A DNA stretch of 27,884 bases from JBAZOY01 sp041648505 (GTDB lineage: Bacteria; Desulfobacterota; Syntrophia; Syntrophales; CG2-30-49-12), in NCBI GenBank assembly GCA_041648505.1, contig JBAZOY010000031.1:1-27884 (forward strand), given 5' to 3'. Of the stretch, positions 7,055 to 16,065 are shown one piece after another. How positions within the stretch are numbered: the first letter of the stretch is position 1; each line of letters opens with the position of its first letter. Under the pieces are notes generated by a model that saw only the letters and a list, made by a program, of their open reading frames with translations, had not been told where the DNA came from and searched no databases. Made by a program: the position numbers and the translations under genes.

Positions 7055-9151
7055 ATGAAACCCGTCAATAAATACCGTAATCGGCTGGCTTCTGAGAAGA
7101 GTCCTTACTTGATTCAGCATGCTGCCAATCCTGTAGACTGGTATCCCTGGGGACCGGAAGCTTTTGCCACGGCCCGAACCGAAAATAAGCCAATATTCCT
7201 GTCTATCGGATATTCGACATGTCACTGGTGTCACGTGATGGCGCACGAGTCGTTTGAGGATATTGAGGTGGCTCGGGCAATGAACGATGCTTTTATCTCC
7301 ATAAAAGTTGATCGGGAAGAACGCCCGGATATTGACAGCCTCTACATGACCGTCGCCCAAATGATGACCGGTCGTGGAGGATGGCCCCTTACTGTCATTA
7401 TGACCCCGGAAAAAGAGCCTTTCTTTGCCGCCACTTATATCCCCAAAGAAACCCGCTTCGGACTTGTCGGTATGCTGGAGCTTATCCCGCGTATCAAAGA
7501 TCTTTGGGAGAATCATAAGGATGAGGTCCTGCAATCGGCAGGAAAGATCACCGATACCCTGCAAAATATTATACCAAACACCTCGGGAGATTGCCTCAGC
7601 GTACATCTTTTGAGCCGTACCCATGCGCAGCTTACCGAACGATTCGATTTCCGGCACGGCGGCTTCGGTACTGCCCCCAAGTTTCCCACACCGCACAATT
7701 TATTGTTCCTGCTTCGCTATTGGAAAAATACCGGCGATGAAAAAACGCTGCGAATGGTAGAGGATACCCTCCGGGCTATGCGACTTGGCGGCATTTATGA
7801 TCATGTGGGTTTCGGTTTCCATCGTTACTCTACGGATGCTGAGTGGCTTTTACCTCACTTTGAGAAAATGCTCTATGATCAGGCGATGTTGGCGATGGTT
7901 TATATTGAAGCTTATCAGGCTACGGGGAAAAGAGAATACCAGAATACCGCCCGTGAAATATTCACCTATGTTTTGAGAGATATGACGGCGCCTGAGGGCG
8001 GATTCTATTCTGCCGAGGATGCTGACAGCGAAGGGAAAGAAGGTAAGTTCTATACCTGGACTGAGCTTCAGATAAATGAAGTTCTGGATGAGAAGGAAGC
8101 GGGAACGATAATCAAATTGTTCGACATTGCTGAGAATGGCAATTTCCCCGAAGAGGCAACCGGCAGGCAAAACGGAACAAACATTCTGCACCAGAGAAAA
8201 CCACTTGAAGAGCTTGCCGTTGATTACGGTATGCCCCAATCGGAACTTCAGCAACGGTTAGAAAAGGCTCGCCTTAAACTGTTCGAACACCGCGAAAAGA
8301 GAGTTCGTCCCCATAAGGACGATAAAATCCTGACTGATTGGAATGGTTTAATGATTGCTGCTCTGGCAAAAGGGGCGCAGGCTTTCAATGAACCGCTATA
8401 CTCCGAGGCAGCCCGGCGTGCGGCAGACTTCATTCTCCGGAACATGCGCACACCCGATGGTCAGCTATTGCACCGCTATCGAGATGGTGAAGCTGATTTG
8501 CTTGCTTATGCCGAAGGTTATGCTTTTCTGATCTGGGGACTGTTAGATTTATATGAAGCCACTTTTCATGCGCACTACCTTGAATCGGCTATATCCTTAA
8601 ATACTGATATGCTGGAGCACTTTTGGGATGATGTAAACGGCGGCTTTTATTCCAGCTCTGACAAAGGGGAGAAGCTTCTCGTCCGACAGAAAGAAATATA
8701 TGACGGCGCTATCCCATCAGGTAACTCGATAGCCATGCTGAACCTGATTCGTCTCGGGCGAATGACTGCAAATCAGGACTTGGAAAAGAAAGCCTCAACA
8801 ATTGGAAGCGCCTTCTCGGAAACTGTTAACAATGCTCCTATGGGATTTGCTCAGCTTATGTGCGCACTGGATTTTTCAATAGGGCCTGCTCATGAAATTG
8901 TAATTGCCGGAGACTTGCAGGCGTCCGATACCCAGGTTATGCTGGAGGCATTAAGAACAAAGTATATTCCAAACAAGGTTGTACTATTCAACCCTGTCGA
9001 CAAGGATTCGCCAAAAATCCATAAATTAGCTTCTTTCACAAAGCATCAAACAAGCATTGACGGCAAAGCCACAGCTTATGTTTGTTCGAATTATAAATGT
9101 GAGCAACCGGTAACGGATGTTCGCAGCATGCTGGAATTATTGGGAACTTAG
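7055..9151 (+). CDS. DUF255 thioredoxin-fold / six-hairpin glycosidase-like protein (YyaL/SSP411 family)
   Basis: This 698-residue protein belongs to the widespread YyaL/spermatogenesis-associated protein 20 family. Residues about 5-165 form the DUF255 thioredoxin-like domain, with the signature SPYLIQHAANPVDWYPW and the redox-type motif CHWC at 56-59, followed by HVMAHESFED and KVDREERPDID. The rest, roughly 190-690, is the alpha/alpha toroid related to N-acylglucosamine 2-epimerases (for example GGIYDHVGFGFHRYSTD and FEKMLYDQAML). The biochemical role of the family is not established. ATG 7055 is preferred over GTG 7046 because GGGGGTGG lies five bases before it. It is followed after 45 bases by the superoxide dismutase gene and probably heads that unit. 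The length is normal for the family. Confidence 0.92.
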   Translation: MKPVNKYRNRLASEKSPYLIQHAANPVDWYPWGPEAFATARTENKPIFLSIGYSTCHWCHVMAHESFEDIEVARAMNDAFISIKVDREERPDIDSLYMTVAQMMTGRGGWPLTVIMTPEKEPFFAATYIPKETRFGLVGMLELIPRIKDLWENHKDEVLQSAGKITDTLQNIIPNTSGDCLSVHLLSRTHAQLTERFDFRHGGFGTAPKFPTPHNLLFLLRYWKNTGDEKTLRMVEDTLRAMRLGGIYDHVGFGFHRYSTDAEWLLPHFEKMLYDQAMLAMVYIEAYQATGKREYQNTAREIFTYVLRDMTAPEGGFYSAEDADSEGKEGKFYTWTELQINEVLDEKEAGTIIKLFDIAENGNFPEEATGRQNGTNILHQRKPLEELAVDYGMPQSELQQRLEKARLKLFEHREKRVRPHKDDKILTDWNGLMIAALAKGAQAFNEPLYSEAARRAADFILRNMRTPDGQLLHRYRDGEADLLAYAEGYAFLIWGLLDLYEATFHAHYLESAISLNTDMLEHFWDDVNGGFYSSSDKGEKLLVRQKEIYDGAIPSGNSIAMLNLIRLGRMTANQDLEKKASTIGSAFSETVNNAPMGFAQLMCALDFSIGPAHEIVIAGDLQASDTQVMLEALRTKYIPNKVVLFNPVDKDSPKIHKLASFTKHQTSIDGKATAYVCSNYKCEQPVTDVRSMLELLGT

Positions 9152-9196
9152 ATCATTAAGCGGTTTTAAATTAGAAAGGAGGCAAAGAGATAAGAC

Positions 9197-9775
9197 ATGG
9201 AACACAAACTACCCGAACTGCCATTTGCCAAGGATGCGCTTGCACCTCACATATCCGGCGAGACCATTGAATATCATTATGGTAAACACCACAAGGCATA
9301 TGTAGATAATCTTAATCGACTGATCTCCGGTACTGAATTCGAAAAGGCAACTATAGAGGAGATAATCAGGAAGTCATCCGGTGGTATTTTCAACAATGCA
9401 GCACAGATTTGGAATCATACCTTCTATTGGAATTGCCTGTCACCAGAAGGTGGTGGCGAACCTACCGGAGATATTGCAGACGCCATTAATAGAGACTTCG
9501 GTTCGTTTACACAGTTCCGCGAGAAGTTCACCAGCACCGCTGTAACATTATTCGGTTCCGGATGGGCATGGCTTACAAAGAATGCCGATGGCGTTCTCTC
9601 TATAGAAAGTACAAGCAACGCGGGAACTCCATTAAGAGACGGCAGGAAGGCTCTCTTGACCTGCGATGTCTGGGAACATGCCTACTATATCGATTACAGG
9701 AATGCGAGGGCTGCGTATCTGGAGGTATTCTGGAAACTCATAAATTGGAAATTTGTGGCGCAAAACTTAGGTTAG
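9197..9775 (+). CDS. sodB: Superoxide dismutase, Fe type
   Basis: This 192-residue enzyme disproportionates superoxide to oxygen and hydrogen peroxide in the cytoplasm. All four metal ligands are present: His27 in EYHYGKHH, His73 in WNHTFYW, and Asp156 and His160 in DVWEHAYY. Gln69 in FNNAAQIWNH occupies the position that favours iron over manganese in this family, so an Fe enzyme is the likely call. No signal peptide is seen. A clear AAAGGAGG precedes the ATG, though at about 14 bases; the nearer AAGAGA may serve instead. It lies 45 bases after the DUF255 gene and upstream of korA. Its peroxide product can be removed by the catalase and Tpx encoded further right. Confidence 0.96.
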   Translation: MEHKLPELPFAKDALAPHISGETIEYHYGKHHKAYVDNLNRLISGTEFEKATIEEIIRKSSGGIFNNAAQIWNHTFYWNCLSPEGGGEPTGDIADAINRDFGSFTQFREKFTSTAVTLFGSGWAWLTKNADGVLSIESTSNAGTPLRDGRKALLTCDVWEHAYYIDYRNARAAYLEVFWKLINWKFVAQNLG

Positions 9776-9864
9776 AGATGTTGTTTTCCTATGAATTATT
9801 TCATTGAGAGGACTGAGATTACTTTGCTACGGAATAATGGACACAAAATATATGGAGTGAAAAG

Positions 9865-11577
9865 ATGCCGATAGATGTTAATTTCATGGTTGGAGGCGAA
9901 GCGGGTCAGGGAGTGCAATCGGTGGGTTTTTTACTGGCCAAAGCTTTCGCTCGCGGGGGATACTATATTTTTGCCGACCAGGACTATGAATCCAGGATAA
10001 GGGGAGGCCATAACTTTTTCCGGGTCAGGGTAAGCGACTCTAAAGTGGATGCCATAGCTGAACCGTTAGATATGCTGATTGCTCTCAACAAGGAGACTAT
10101 AGACCTGCACCGGGAAGAGTTAGTTTTAAAAGGAATAGTCTTGTTCGATGGGGAAGAAATAACGAATACCGGTGGCGATAATCAACTGTTCAGTGTCCCT
10201 GTGAACAGGATGGCGGAGGAAAAAGCGGGGAATAAACTGAGTGCCAATACAGTTGCCTTGGGTGCTGCCTTAGGTTTGGTCGGATATGATCTTGAGATAT
10301 TAGTTAAAGTTTTACGAGATCATTTCGGTGCCGGTGAAGTTGCGGACAATAACGTAAATGCTGCCACGGCCGGATATGAATACGCCCGCCAAAACTTCAA
10401 AGGTAATTTTGCCATCCAGCTTAAGCCGATCAGTGATGTGAAAAGAATGCTGCTTACCGGTAACGAAGCCGTTGCTCTGGGGGTTGTTGCCGCCGGCTGC
10501 AAGTTCGTGGCCGCTTATCCGATGACCCCTGTTACCTCCATTATGGAGTATCTGGTATCTAAGGCCGATGATGCAGGCATTGTAGTAATACAACCCGAAG
10601 ACGAGATCGCGGCAGTAAATATGGCAATCGGTGCCGGTTACGCCGGCGTAAGGGCAATGACGGCTACTTCCGGGGGAGGTTTTTCTCTTATGGTGGAGGC
10701 CCTGAGTCTGTCCGGCATGACAGAGACCCCTGTCGTGGTTATTCTTGGACAGCGTGCCGGCCCCGCCATAGGATTGCCCACCAGGACAGAGCAGGGTGAG
10801 CTTGAGTTTGCCGTTCATGCCGGTCACGGAGAGTTCCCCAGAGTAGTTCTCGCTCCGGCTACAATTGAAGACTCCTTCCGGCTGACCATCAAAGCCTTTA
10901 ATTTGGCGGAAAGATACCAGGCGCCGGTCATATTACTAACGGATCATTATCTGGCCACCTCCTACTCTACTGTTGATAAGTTTGACCTCTCAGGGATAGC
11001 TGTTGATAGAGGTCTTCTTTTTTCAGTCCCCCCCTCCCAATCGGCATATAAACGATATAGAGTAACAGAGTCAGGCATTTCACCCAGGGCTTTTCCTGGA
11101 CAAGAAGATGTCCTGGTGGTAGCGGACTCTGATGAGCATGATGAGAATGGGCACCCCATTGAGGATGCCAAGACCAGGGTCAGAATGATGCAGAAGCGTA
11201 TGCGAAAGCTCTTCAGCCTCGGGCATGAGATTGCTTCACCTAAAATATACGGTCCCAGACGGGCGGAAACAACGCTTATCGGCTGGGGAAGTACTTATGG
11301 TGCCATTTGCGAGGCGTCAGACATCCTACGCAAGGAAGGACGGGACATCAATACGTTTCACTTGAACGAACTGTGGCCCTTCCCCGATGAAAGAGTATCT
11401 GCTGTGCTGGACAGTGCGCGTAAAAGCTATGTGATTGAGAACAACGCCACAGGGCAGCTTTCCCGTTTAATACGAGCAGAAACCGGGAGAAAGGTCAGTG
11501 GTAAAATTCTTAAATGTGATGGACGTCCCTTTACTCCGGCAGACATTGCCAGGGAAATAAGAAAGGCGGGTTGCTGA
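9865..11577 (+). CDS. korA: 2-oxoacid:ferredoxin oxidoreductase, fused gamma-alpha subunit
   Basis: This 570-residue subunit joins a gamma domain (about 1-185, opening VNFMVGGEAGQGVQSVG) to an alpha domain (about 195-560). The YPMTP at residues 218-222 matches the conserved YPITP motif of substrate binding in this superfamily, and TATSGGGFSLMVEALSLSG follows. The enzyme oxidatively decarboxylates a 2-oxoacid with CoA, reducing ferredoxin; the substrate may be 2-oxoglutarate, pyruvate or a branched-chain oxoacid, and the sequence alone does not decide this. The beta subunit starts one base after its stop, so they are clearly cotranscribed and translationally coupled. GGAGTG precedes the ATG. 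No separate ferredoxin-like delta subunit lies beside it, as is usual for two-subunit forms. Confidence 0.93.
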   Translation: MPIDVNFMVGGEAGQGVQSVGFLLAKAFARGGYYIFADQDYESRIRGGHNFFRVRVSDSKVDAIAEPLDMLIALNKETIDLHREELVLKGIVLFDGEEITNTGGDNQLFSVPVNRMAEEKAGNKLSANTVALGAALGLVGYDLEILVKVLRDHFGAGEVADNNVNAATAGYEYARQNFKGNFAIQLKPISDVKRMLLTGNEAVALGVVAAGCKFVAAYPMTPVTSIMEYLVSKADDAGIVVIQPEDEIAAVNMAIGAGYAGVRAMTATSGGGFSLMVEALSLSGMTETPVVVILGQRAGPAIGLPTRTEQGELEFAVHAGHGEFPRVVLAPATIEDSFRLTIKAFNLAERYQAPVILLTDHYLATSYSTVDKFDLSGIAVDRGLLFSVPPSQSAYKRYRVTESGISPRAFPGQEDVLVVADSDEHDENGHPIEDAKTRVRMMQKRMRKLFSLGHEIASPKIYGPRRAETTLIGWGSTYGAICEASDILRKEGRDINTFHLNELWPFPDERVSAVLDSARKSYVIENNATGQLSRLIRAETGRKVSGKILKCDGRPFTPADIAREIRKAGC

Positions 11578-11578
11578 T

Positions 11579-12433
11579 ATGGTGACTATGAATGATTACG
11601 ATGGTCTGAATCCTGCTTGGTGCCCTGGTTGTGGTAACTTCGGCATCCTGACTGCGGTTAAGAAGGCACTGGTAGAACTTGATCTTGAGCCCTGGCGGGT
11701 GCTGATGGTCTCCGGTATCGGGCAGTCAGGTAAGTTACCTCACTACACCAGGTGTAATGTTTTTAATTCTCTTCACGGCAGGCCCATTCCACCGGCTATT
11801 GGCGCCAAGATTGCCAATCATGAGCTTATTGTCATTGCAATAAGTGGTGACGGAGATGCTTACGGAGAGGGGGGAAACCACTTCATCCATGCCATGCGCC
11901 GTAATCACGACATAACCTATCTGGTACACGACAACCAGGTGTATGCTCTTACCAAAGGGCAGGCATCTCCTACAAGCGACCAGGGGTTCATAACCAAGGT
12001 TACACCACATGGAGCGACCTTACCTTTCAAACCGGCCGCTCTGGCCATAGCGGCCGGTGCCGGCTTTGTGAGCAGGGGGTTTGCAGGTGATATAGAGCAT
12101 CTTACCGGTCTAATTAAAGCAGGCATTGCGCATAAGGGATTTGCTCTGATCGACATTCTCCAACCCTGTGTCTCATTTAATCATCAGAATACCTACAATT
12201 GGTACCAGCAGAGAATATATAAGCTGGAAAATGAGGCCGACTATGATCCAGGTAACAAGATAGCGGCTTATAACAAATCCCAGGAGTGGGGAGAACGAAT
12301 ACCAATCGGTGTTATTTATCGGGAAGAATTGCCCGTCTTTGAGGAACAACTGCCGGTTTTGAAGAAAGGGCCGTTGGTGAGACAGAAGATTGAGCCTAAC
12401 CAGGTGGAAAGGCTGTTCGATGAGTTTTTGTAA
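11579..12433 (+). CDS. korB: 2-oxoacid:ferredoxin oxidoreductase, beta subunit
   Basis: This 284-residue subunit binds thiamine diphosphate and one [4Fe-4S] cluster. The four cluster cysteines are visible as Cys15 and Cys18 in WCPGCGN, Cys59 in YTRCN, and Cys197 in LQPCVSFN. The ThDP/Mg site is GDGDAYGEGGNHF from residue 90, and YALTKGQASPTS follows around 125. It starts one base after korA; AAGGCGGG lies inside the end of korA. Enzymes of this class are generally inactivated by oxygen, which fits its placement between superoxide dismutase and WrbA/catalase, although that link is an inference from position only. Confidence 0.94.
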   Translation: MVTMNDYDGLNPAWCPGCGNFGILTAVKKALVELDLEPWRVLMVSGIGQSGKLPHYTRCNVFNSLHGRPIPPAIGAKIANHELIVIAISGDGDAYGEGGNHFIHAMRRNHDITYLVHDNQVYALTKGQASPTSDQGFITKVTPHGATLPFKPAALAIAAGAGFVSRGFAGDIEHLTGLIKAGIAHKGFALIDILQPCVSFNHQNTYNWYQQRIYKLENEADYDPGNKIAAYNKSQEWGERIPIGVIYREELPVFEEQLPVLKKGPLVRQKIEPNQVERLFDEFL

Positions 12434-12572
12434 GCAGGATAAGGACACACAACTTTTTCTGCCGAGGTGTAGATAATAAATGGAATCAATCACGAAGGAA
12501 TTATTAACGAGGAGGCGGCATCCAGAGCCGGGGGGGGAGCCGGGGTACTACTACTGGTTAGTCATGAATAAG

Positions 12573-12595
12573 TGTATGTGTTAAGAGCACATACA
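12573..12595 (+). repeat. Hairpin between korB and wrbA
   Basis: TGTATGTG (12573-12580) pairs perfectly with CACATACA (12588-12595) around a 7-base loop. No T-run follows, so it may be a transcript-processing hairpin or an operator rather than a terminator. Just before it, at 12530-12537, is a run of eight G flanked by two copies of GAGCCGGGG. Confidence 0.45.
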
Positions 12596-12646
12596 GCTTA
12601 CTGAGGCCGGATAATTAATCAAGAAAAGACTGAAGGAGGAGAAGAG

Positions 12647-13261
12647 ATGAAAGCAAAAGTTGTTTTCTACAGCATGTACGGTCACATTTACACAATGGCT
12701 CAAGCTGTGGCTGAAGGTGTGCGAGAGGTGGGGGGGGCAACAGTGGAGATCCTGCAGGTTCCTGAACTGGTACCCGATTCCGCATTAGAAAAGTCCGGAG
12801 CTAAGAAAGCGCGCCAGGTATTCGCTCATATACCCGTTGCTAAACCTGATGATCTGGTCGATGCCGATGCGATCATTTTTGGTACGCCCACACGTTTCGG
12901 CAACATGTGCAGCCAGATGCGTAATTTTCTTGATCAGACCGGAGGCCTTTGGGCACAGAATGCCTTTGTTGGAAAGGTCGGCAGTGTGTTTACCTCTACT
13001 GCCACGCAGCATGGCGGGCAGGAGACCACCATTATCAGTTTCATTACAAATCTACTTCATCTGGGGATGGTGATCGTTGGCTTGCCCTACTCGGAAACTC
13101 GCCAGATGACTTTAGAGGAAATAAGCGGCGGCACTCCATATGGCGCCAGCACGATTGCTGCCGGTGACGGCAGCCGCCAGCCGAGTGAAAATGAGTTAGC
13201 CATGGCACGTTTCCAGGGACGCCATGTGGCTAACATAGCGAAGAAGCTGGCTGGAAAATAG
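12647..13261 (+). CDS. wrbA: NAD(P)H:quinone oxidoreductase WrbA
   Basis: This 204-residue flavodoxin-like protein matches WrbA, an FMN enzyme that reduces quinones by two electrons and so avoids semiquinone and superoxide formation. The phosphate-binding loop is at the start (YSMYGHIYTMA), the flavin-side motif GTPTRFGNM lies near residue 85, and STATQHGGQETT and GLPYSE follow as expected. Length is normal for the family. AAGGAGGAG is placed eight bases before the ATG. It sits in the oxygen-defence block, 213 bases after korB and 250 before catalase, so it may have its own promoter. A run of eight G early in the gene does not disturb the frame. Confidence 0.95.
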   Translation: MKAKVVFYSMYGHIYTMAQAVAEGVREVGGATVEILQVPELVPDSALEKSGAKKARQVFAHIPVAKPDDLVDADAIIFGTPTRFGNMCSQMRNFLDQTGGLWAQNAFVGKVGSVFTSTATQHGGQETTIISFITNLLHLGMVIVGLPYSETRQMTLEEISGGTPYGASTIAAGDGSRQPSENELAMARFQGRHVANIAKKLAGK

Positions 13262-13511
13262 GAAGATGTCCTCCTACCATATATCCACTACCGATTAATA
13301 CGCAGCGAGATGTTCTGGAAAAGGAAGGTGAGGAAAATGCCGACCCGGCGCGCGTTTTTCACAAACATGAAAACTATCATGCCTGTTCGTCGAAAATTGT
13401 ATTCATCGGCGTTCAAAAATATTTTTCGTGCCTTCTGAATCCAATTTTCTCTGTTTTGCAAAGGCCTGAATATGTAATTCAGTAAAATAAAAGAGAAGGA
13501 GGTCTTAGACG

Positions 13512-15020
13512 ATGGCAGAAAAGAAAAAGTATACAACAGGTTTTGGTGCGCCGGTTGATAATGATCAGAACAGTAAGACGGCAGGCGTTTCAGGTCCTAT
13601 ATTAATGCAGGATGTACATTTACTGGAGAAAATGGGACATTTTGACCGTGAACGCATCCCCGAACGTGTAGTACATGCCAAGGGGGCGGGCGCACACGGC
13701 TATTTCGAGGTCACCGCCGATGTGACCAAGTATACCAGGGCTAAGTTTCTCTCCAAGATTGGAAAACGCACGGACGTTTTTGTTCGTTTCTCGACGGTAG
13801 GCGGGGAAAAAGGATCGGCGGATGCCGAGCGTGATCCTCGTGGGTTTGCGGTGAAGTTCTACACGGAAGAGGGAAATTACGATCTGGTAGGGAACAACAC
13901 TCCGGTATTTTTTATTCGTGATCCGCTGAAGTTCCCCGACTTCATCCACACCCAGAAGCGGCATCCGGCGACTAATCTAAAGGACGCCGACATGTTCTGG
14001 GATTTTCTCTCGCTGACACCGGAGTCTATTCATCAGGTCAGTATCCTGTTTTCCGACCGTGGTACGCCCCGGACATACCGAAACATGAACGGCTACAGCA
14101 GCCATACATATAAGTGGTATAACGATAAGGGTGAATATTTCTGGGTTAAGTATCACTTTAAAACCGAACAGGGTATTCAGAATCTAACTAAGGAAGAAAG
14201 CACAAAACTGAAAGGAGAGGACCCTGATCATGCCACCCGCGATTTATACCGTGCTATCGAAAGAAGTGAATTTCCTTCATGGAAATTGGAAATGCAGATT
14301 ATGACGCCTGAACAGGCGACTAAATACCGCTTCAATCCGTTCGACATCACCAAAGTTTGGTTCCATGAAGACGTTCCCCCGATTACTATAGGTCGCATGG
14401 TACTCAACCGAAATCCGCAAAACTACTTTACAGAGGTCGAACAGTCTGCTTTTTCTCCCGCTAATTTTGTTCCCGGTATTGCTGCTTCGCCCGATAAGAT
14501 GCTGCAGGGAAGGCTATTTTCCTATCACGACACTCATCTTCATCGACTGGGGACAAACTACCAGTTATTGCCGATAAACAGACCAAAGGCAACTACGGTG
14601 AATCACTATCAGCGTGATGGGTTTATGAATCCTGACGACAATGGCGGGGGAGGCCCAAACTACTATCCTAACAGTTTTGGCGGTCCGGAACCAAGTCCCG
14701 GAGTAGAGGAGCCGCCCTTTGATATTTCCGGACAAGCTGCGCGCCATTCCTATGAACACCCGAATGATGATTTCTTTCAGCCCGGAGAACTCTACCGCAG
14801 GGCCATGAGCGATGAGGATCGGGGCCACTTTATCGGAAATATTACTTCCCACTTGTGTAATGCGCAGAAACGAATCCAGTTACGTCAGACAGCCATTTTC
14901 TATAAGGCCGATCAGGATTCCGGCAGTAGAATAGCAGAGGGTCTTAAACTGGACATAAAAAAGGTGAAACAGCTTGCCGAGATGTCACAGGAAGAGAGAG
15001 CTAAAGCTACGGCTGAATGA
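13512..15020 (+). CDS. katA: Catalase, small-subunit monofunctional heme type
   Basis: This 502-residue enzyme converts hydrogen peroxide to water and oxygen. The catalytic residues are visible: His55 in RVVHAKGAGAHG, Asn128 in GNNTPVFFIRD, and the heme-ligand Tyr338 in RLFSYHDTHLHRLG. The length and lack of a flavodoxin-like C-terminal extension place it with small-subunit (clade 3-type) catalases. There is no signal peptide, so it is cytoplasmic. GAAGGAGG lies before the ATG. Its last 14 bases overlap the convergent gene at 15007. No copy of the CCAAT promoter family was found in the 250 bases upstream, so it is probably controlled separately from the Tpx and thioredoxin genes. Confidence 0.97.
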   Translation: MAEKKKYTTGFGAPVDNDQNSKTAGVSGPILMQDVHLLEKMGHFDRERIPERVVHAKGAGAHGYFEVTADVTKYTRAKFLSKIGKRTDVFVRFSTVGGEKGSADAERDPRGFAVKFYTEEGNYDLVGNNTPVFFIRDPLKFPDFIHTQKRHPATNLKDADMFWDFLSLTPESIHQVSILFSDRGTPRTYRNMNGYSSHTYKWYNDKGEYFWVKYHFKTEQGIQNLTKEESTKLKGEDPDHATRDLYRAIERSEFPSWKLEMQIMTPEQATKYRFNPFDITKVWFHEDVPPITIGRMVLNRNPQNYFTEVEQSAFSPANFVPGIAASPDKMLQGRLFSYHDTHLHRLGTNYQLLPINRPKATTVNHYQRDGFMNPDDNGGGGPNYYPNSFGGPEPSPGVEEPPFDISGQAARHSYEHPNDDFFQPGELYRRAMSDEDRGHFIGNITSHLCNAQKRIQLRQTAIFYKADQDSGSRIAEGLKLDIKKVKQLAEMSQEERAKATAE

Positions 15021-16047
15021 AGCCGGCTTTTGGTTTTAAAGACACTACTTCAATTTTGTTTACGGCCTTTACCACTCTGTCGGCTGAAAGATCATCGGGT
15101 AAAATCAGTTTAAATTTTCCGCCCTTCTTAACAGGCTGGTTCGCTGCTTGATCGGCAACCATAATGGTTTTCCCCTTTGAAGATAAGAACACTTCTCCGC
15201 AGGAAACAAGGGAACGATATCCATCAGGCGCAGAAATGATGACGACTTGATTAAAATCCGGTGCGAGTCCTGCCTTTTTAAGAAGTTCTGAAAGAAGGAC
15301 TCCGCCATAAGACTCCAGTCCGTGATAACCTGCTCCGTCTCCTAACATTTTAGCTTGGGCTTCGGTACGAGGATAGGAGGCAAGATCAGAGAGATTCAAT
15401 GCCTGTTTTACTTCGCCCGTTACCGTAAAGCCGGGCGAAAAGAGGTTTTTAGTCTTTTTAACCGCCATTTTGAGATGCAGATCTACTACTTCGATATTGG
15501 TTACATCTTCAAGAGAACGGTCTGTATAAAAGTCGTTAGCGACTACCAGCTTGGGATAGCCGACCTTTCGCGAGAGGACATTTAGCCTGGCTTGATAAAC
15601 ATCAGGCCCATGACAACTTTTACAGTCTGCATGAGGCACAACAGGAATGCCGGAAAAGGCCAGAACCACATCTGAGGGATTGCTGTAAAAAACCTCCCCC
15701 CATGAAAGGACCGTCTGCTTCCCGTCTTTATTATGCACCAGGATCGCAAGGTCAGTTTGTTTTAAAAAGCCGGTCTCTTCTTTTTGAATCTTGGCAATCT
15801 CAAGCAATGTTTTTAAGGGAATACCCCGAAAATGGAATGCGCCATTGTATTGAAGATCTCTGGTGACTTCATTCAGCCGGACTGTAACTGTCTCTAATTT
15901 TTGAAGATATTCAAGGGTGAGATTTAGAGGCTGCCGGACCGAACCTGTGATGCTGATAGAAGGAAGGGGCGCTGTCCATCCGTTACCTGCAAGAAAGAAT
16001 AAAGAGAAGATGATAAGAAGATATGACAAAGCAAATTTTTTCTGCAT
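15007..16047 (-). CDS. Exported two-domain protein with one CxxCH motif
   Basis: This 346-residue protein begins with a signal peptide (about residues 1-25, ending GWTA). Two domains follow, near 29-195 and 206-335, each of which resembles the small fold of molybdopterin-binding sulfite oxidase-like proteins. The duplication shows in SWGEVF (115-120) and SCGEVF (282-287), each preceded by DG and a hydrophobic run. The first domain carries CKSCHGPD at 142-149, a CxxCH motif that in exported proteins usually binds c-type heme. I see no conserved Mo-ligating Cys context, so cofactor binding by the fold is doubtful. ATG 16047 has AAAGGAAAA before it and is preferred over TTG 16065. It lies 18 bases after the TonB receptor and is surely in its operon. 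Role unknown, perhaps substrate or metal handling in the periplasm. Confidence 0.72.
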   Translation of the reverse strand: MQKKFALSYLLIIFSLFFLAGNGWTAPLPSISITGSVRQPLNLTLEYLQKLETVTVRLNEVTRDLQYNGAFHFRGIPLKTLLEIAKIQKEETGFLKQTDLAILVHNKDGKQTVLSWGEVFYSNPSDVVLAFSGIPVVPHADCKSCHGPDVYQARLNVLSRKVGYPKLVVANDFYTDRSLEDVTNIEVVDLHLKMAVKKTKNLFSPGFTVTGEVKQALNLSDLASYPRTEAQAKMLGDGAGYHGLESYGGVLLSELLKKAGLAPDFNQVVIISAPDGYRSLVSCGEVFLSSKGKTIMVADQAANQPVKKGGKFKLILPDDLSADRVVKAVNKIEVVSLKPKAGFIQP

Positions 16048-16065
16048 GTGATTTTCCTTTAGCAA

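Noticed and set aside
6851..7696. 281-codon open frame on the minus strand
   Set aside because: It is antisense to the highly conserved DUF255 domain, whose reading is certain.
10312..10827. 171-codon open frame on the minus strand
   Set aside because: It is a shadow of korA, where the plus-strand frame carries all family motifs.
13262..13511. Search for a CCAAT-family promoter before catalase
   Set aside because: No TTGACA with the CCAAT element was found; the nearest TTGCAA has no -10 box at the right distance.
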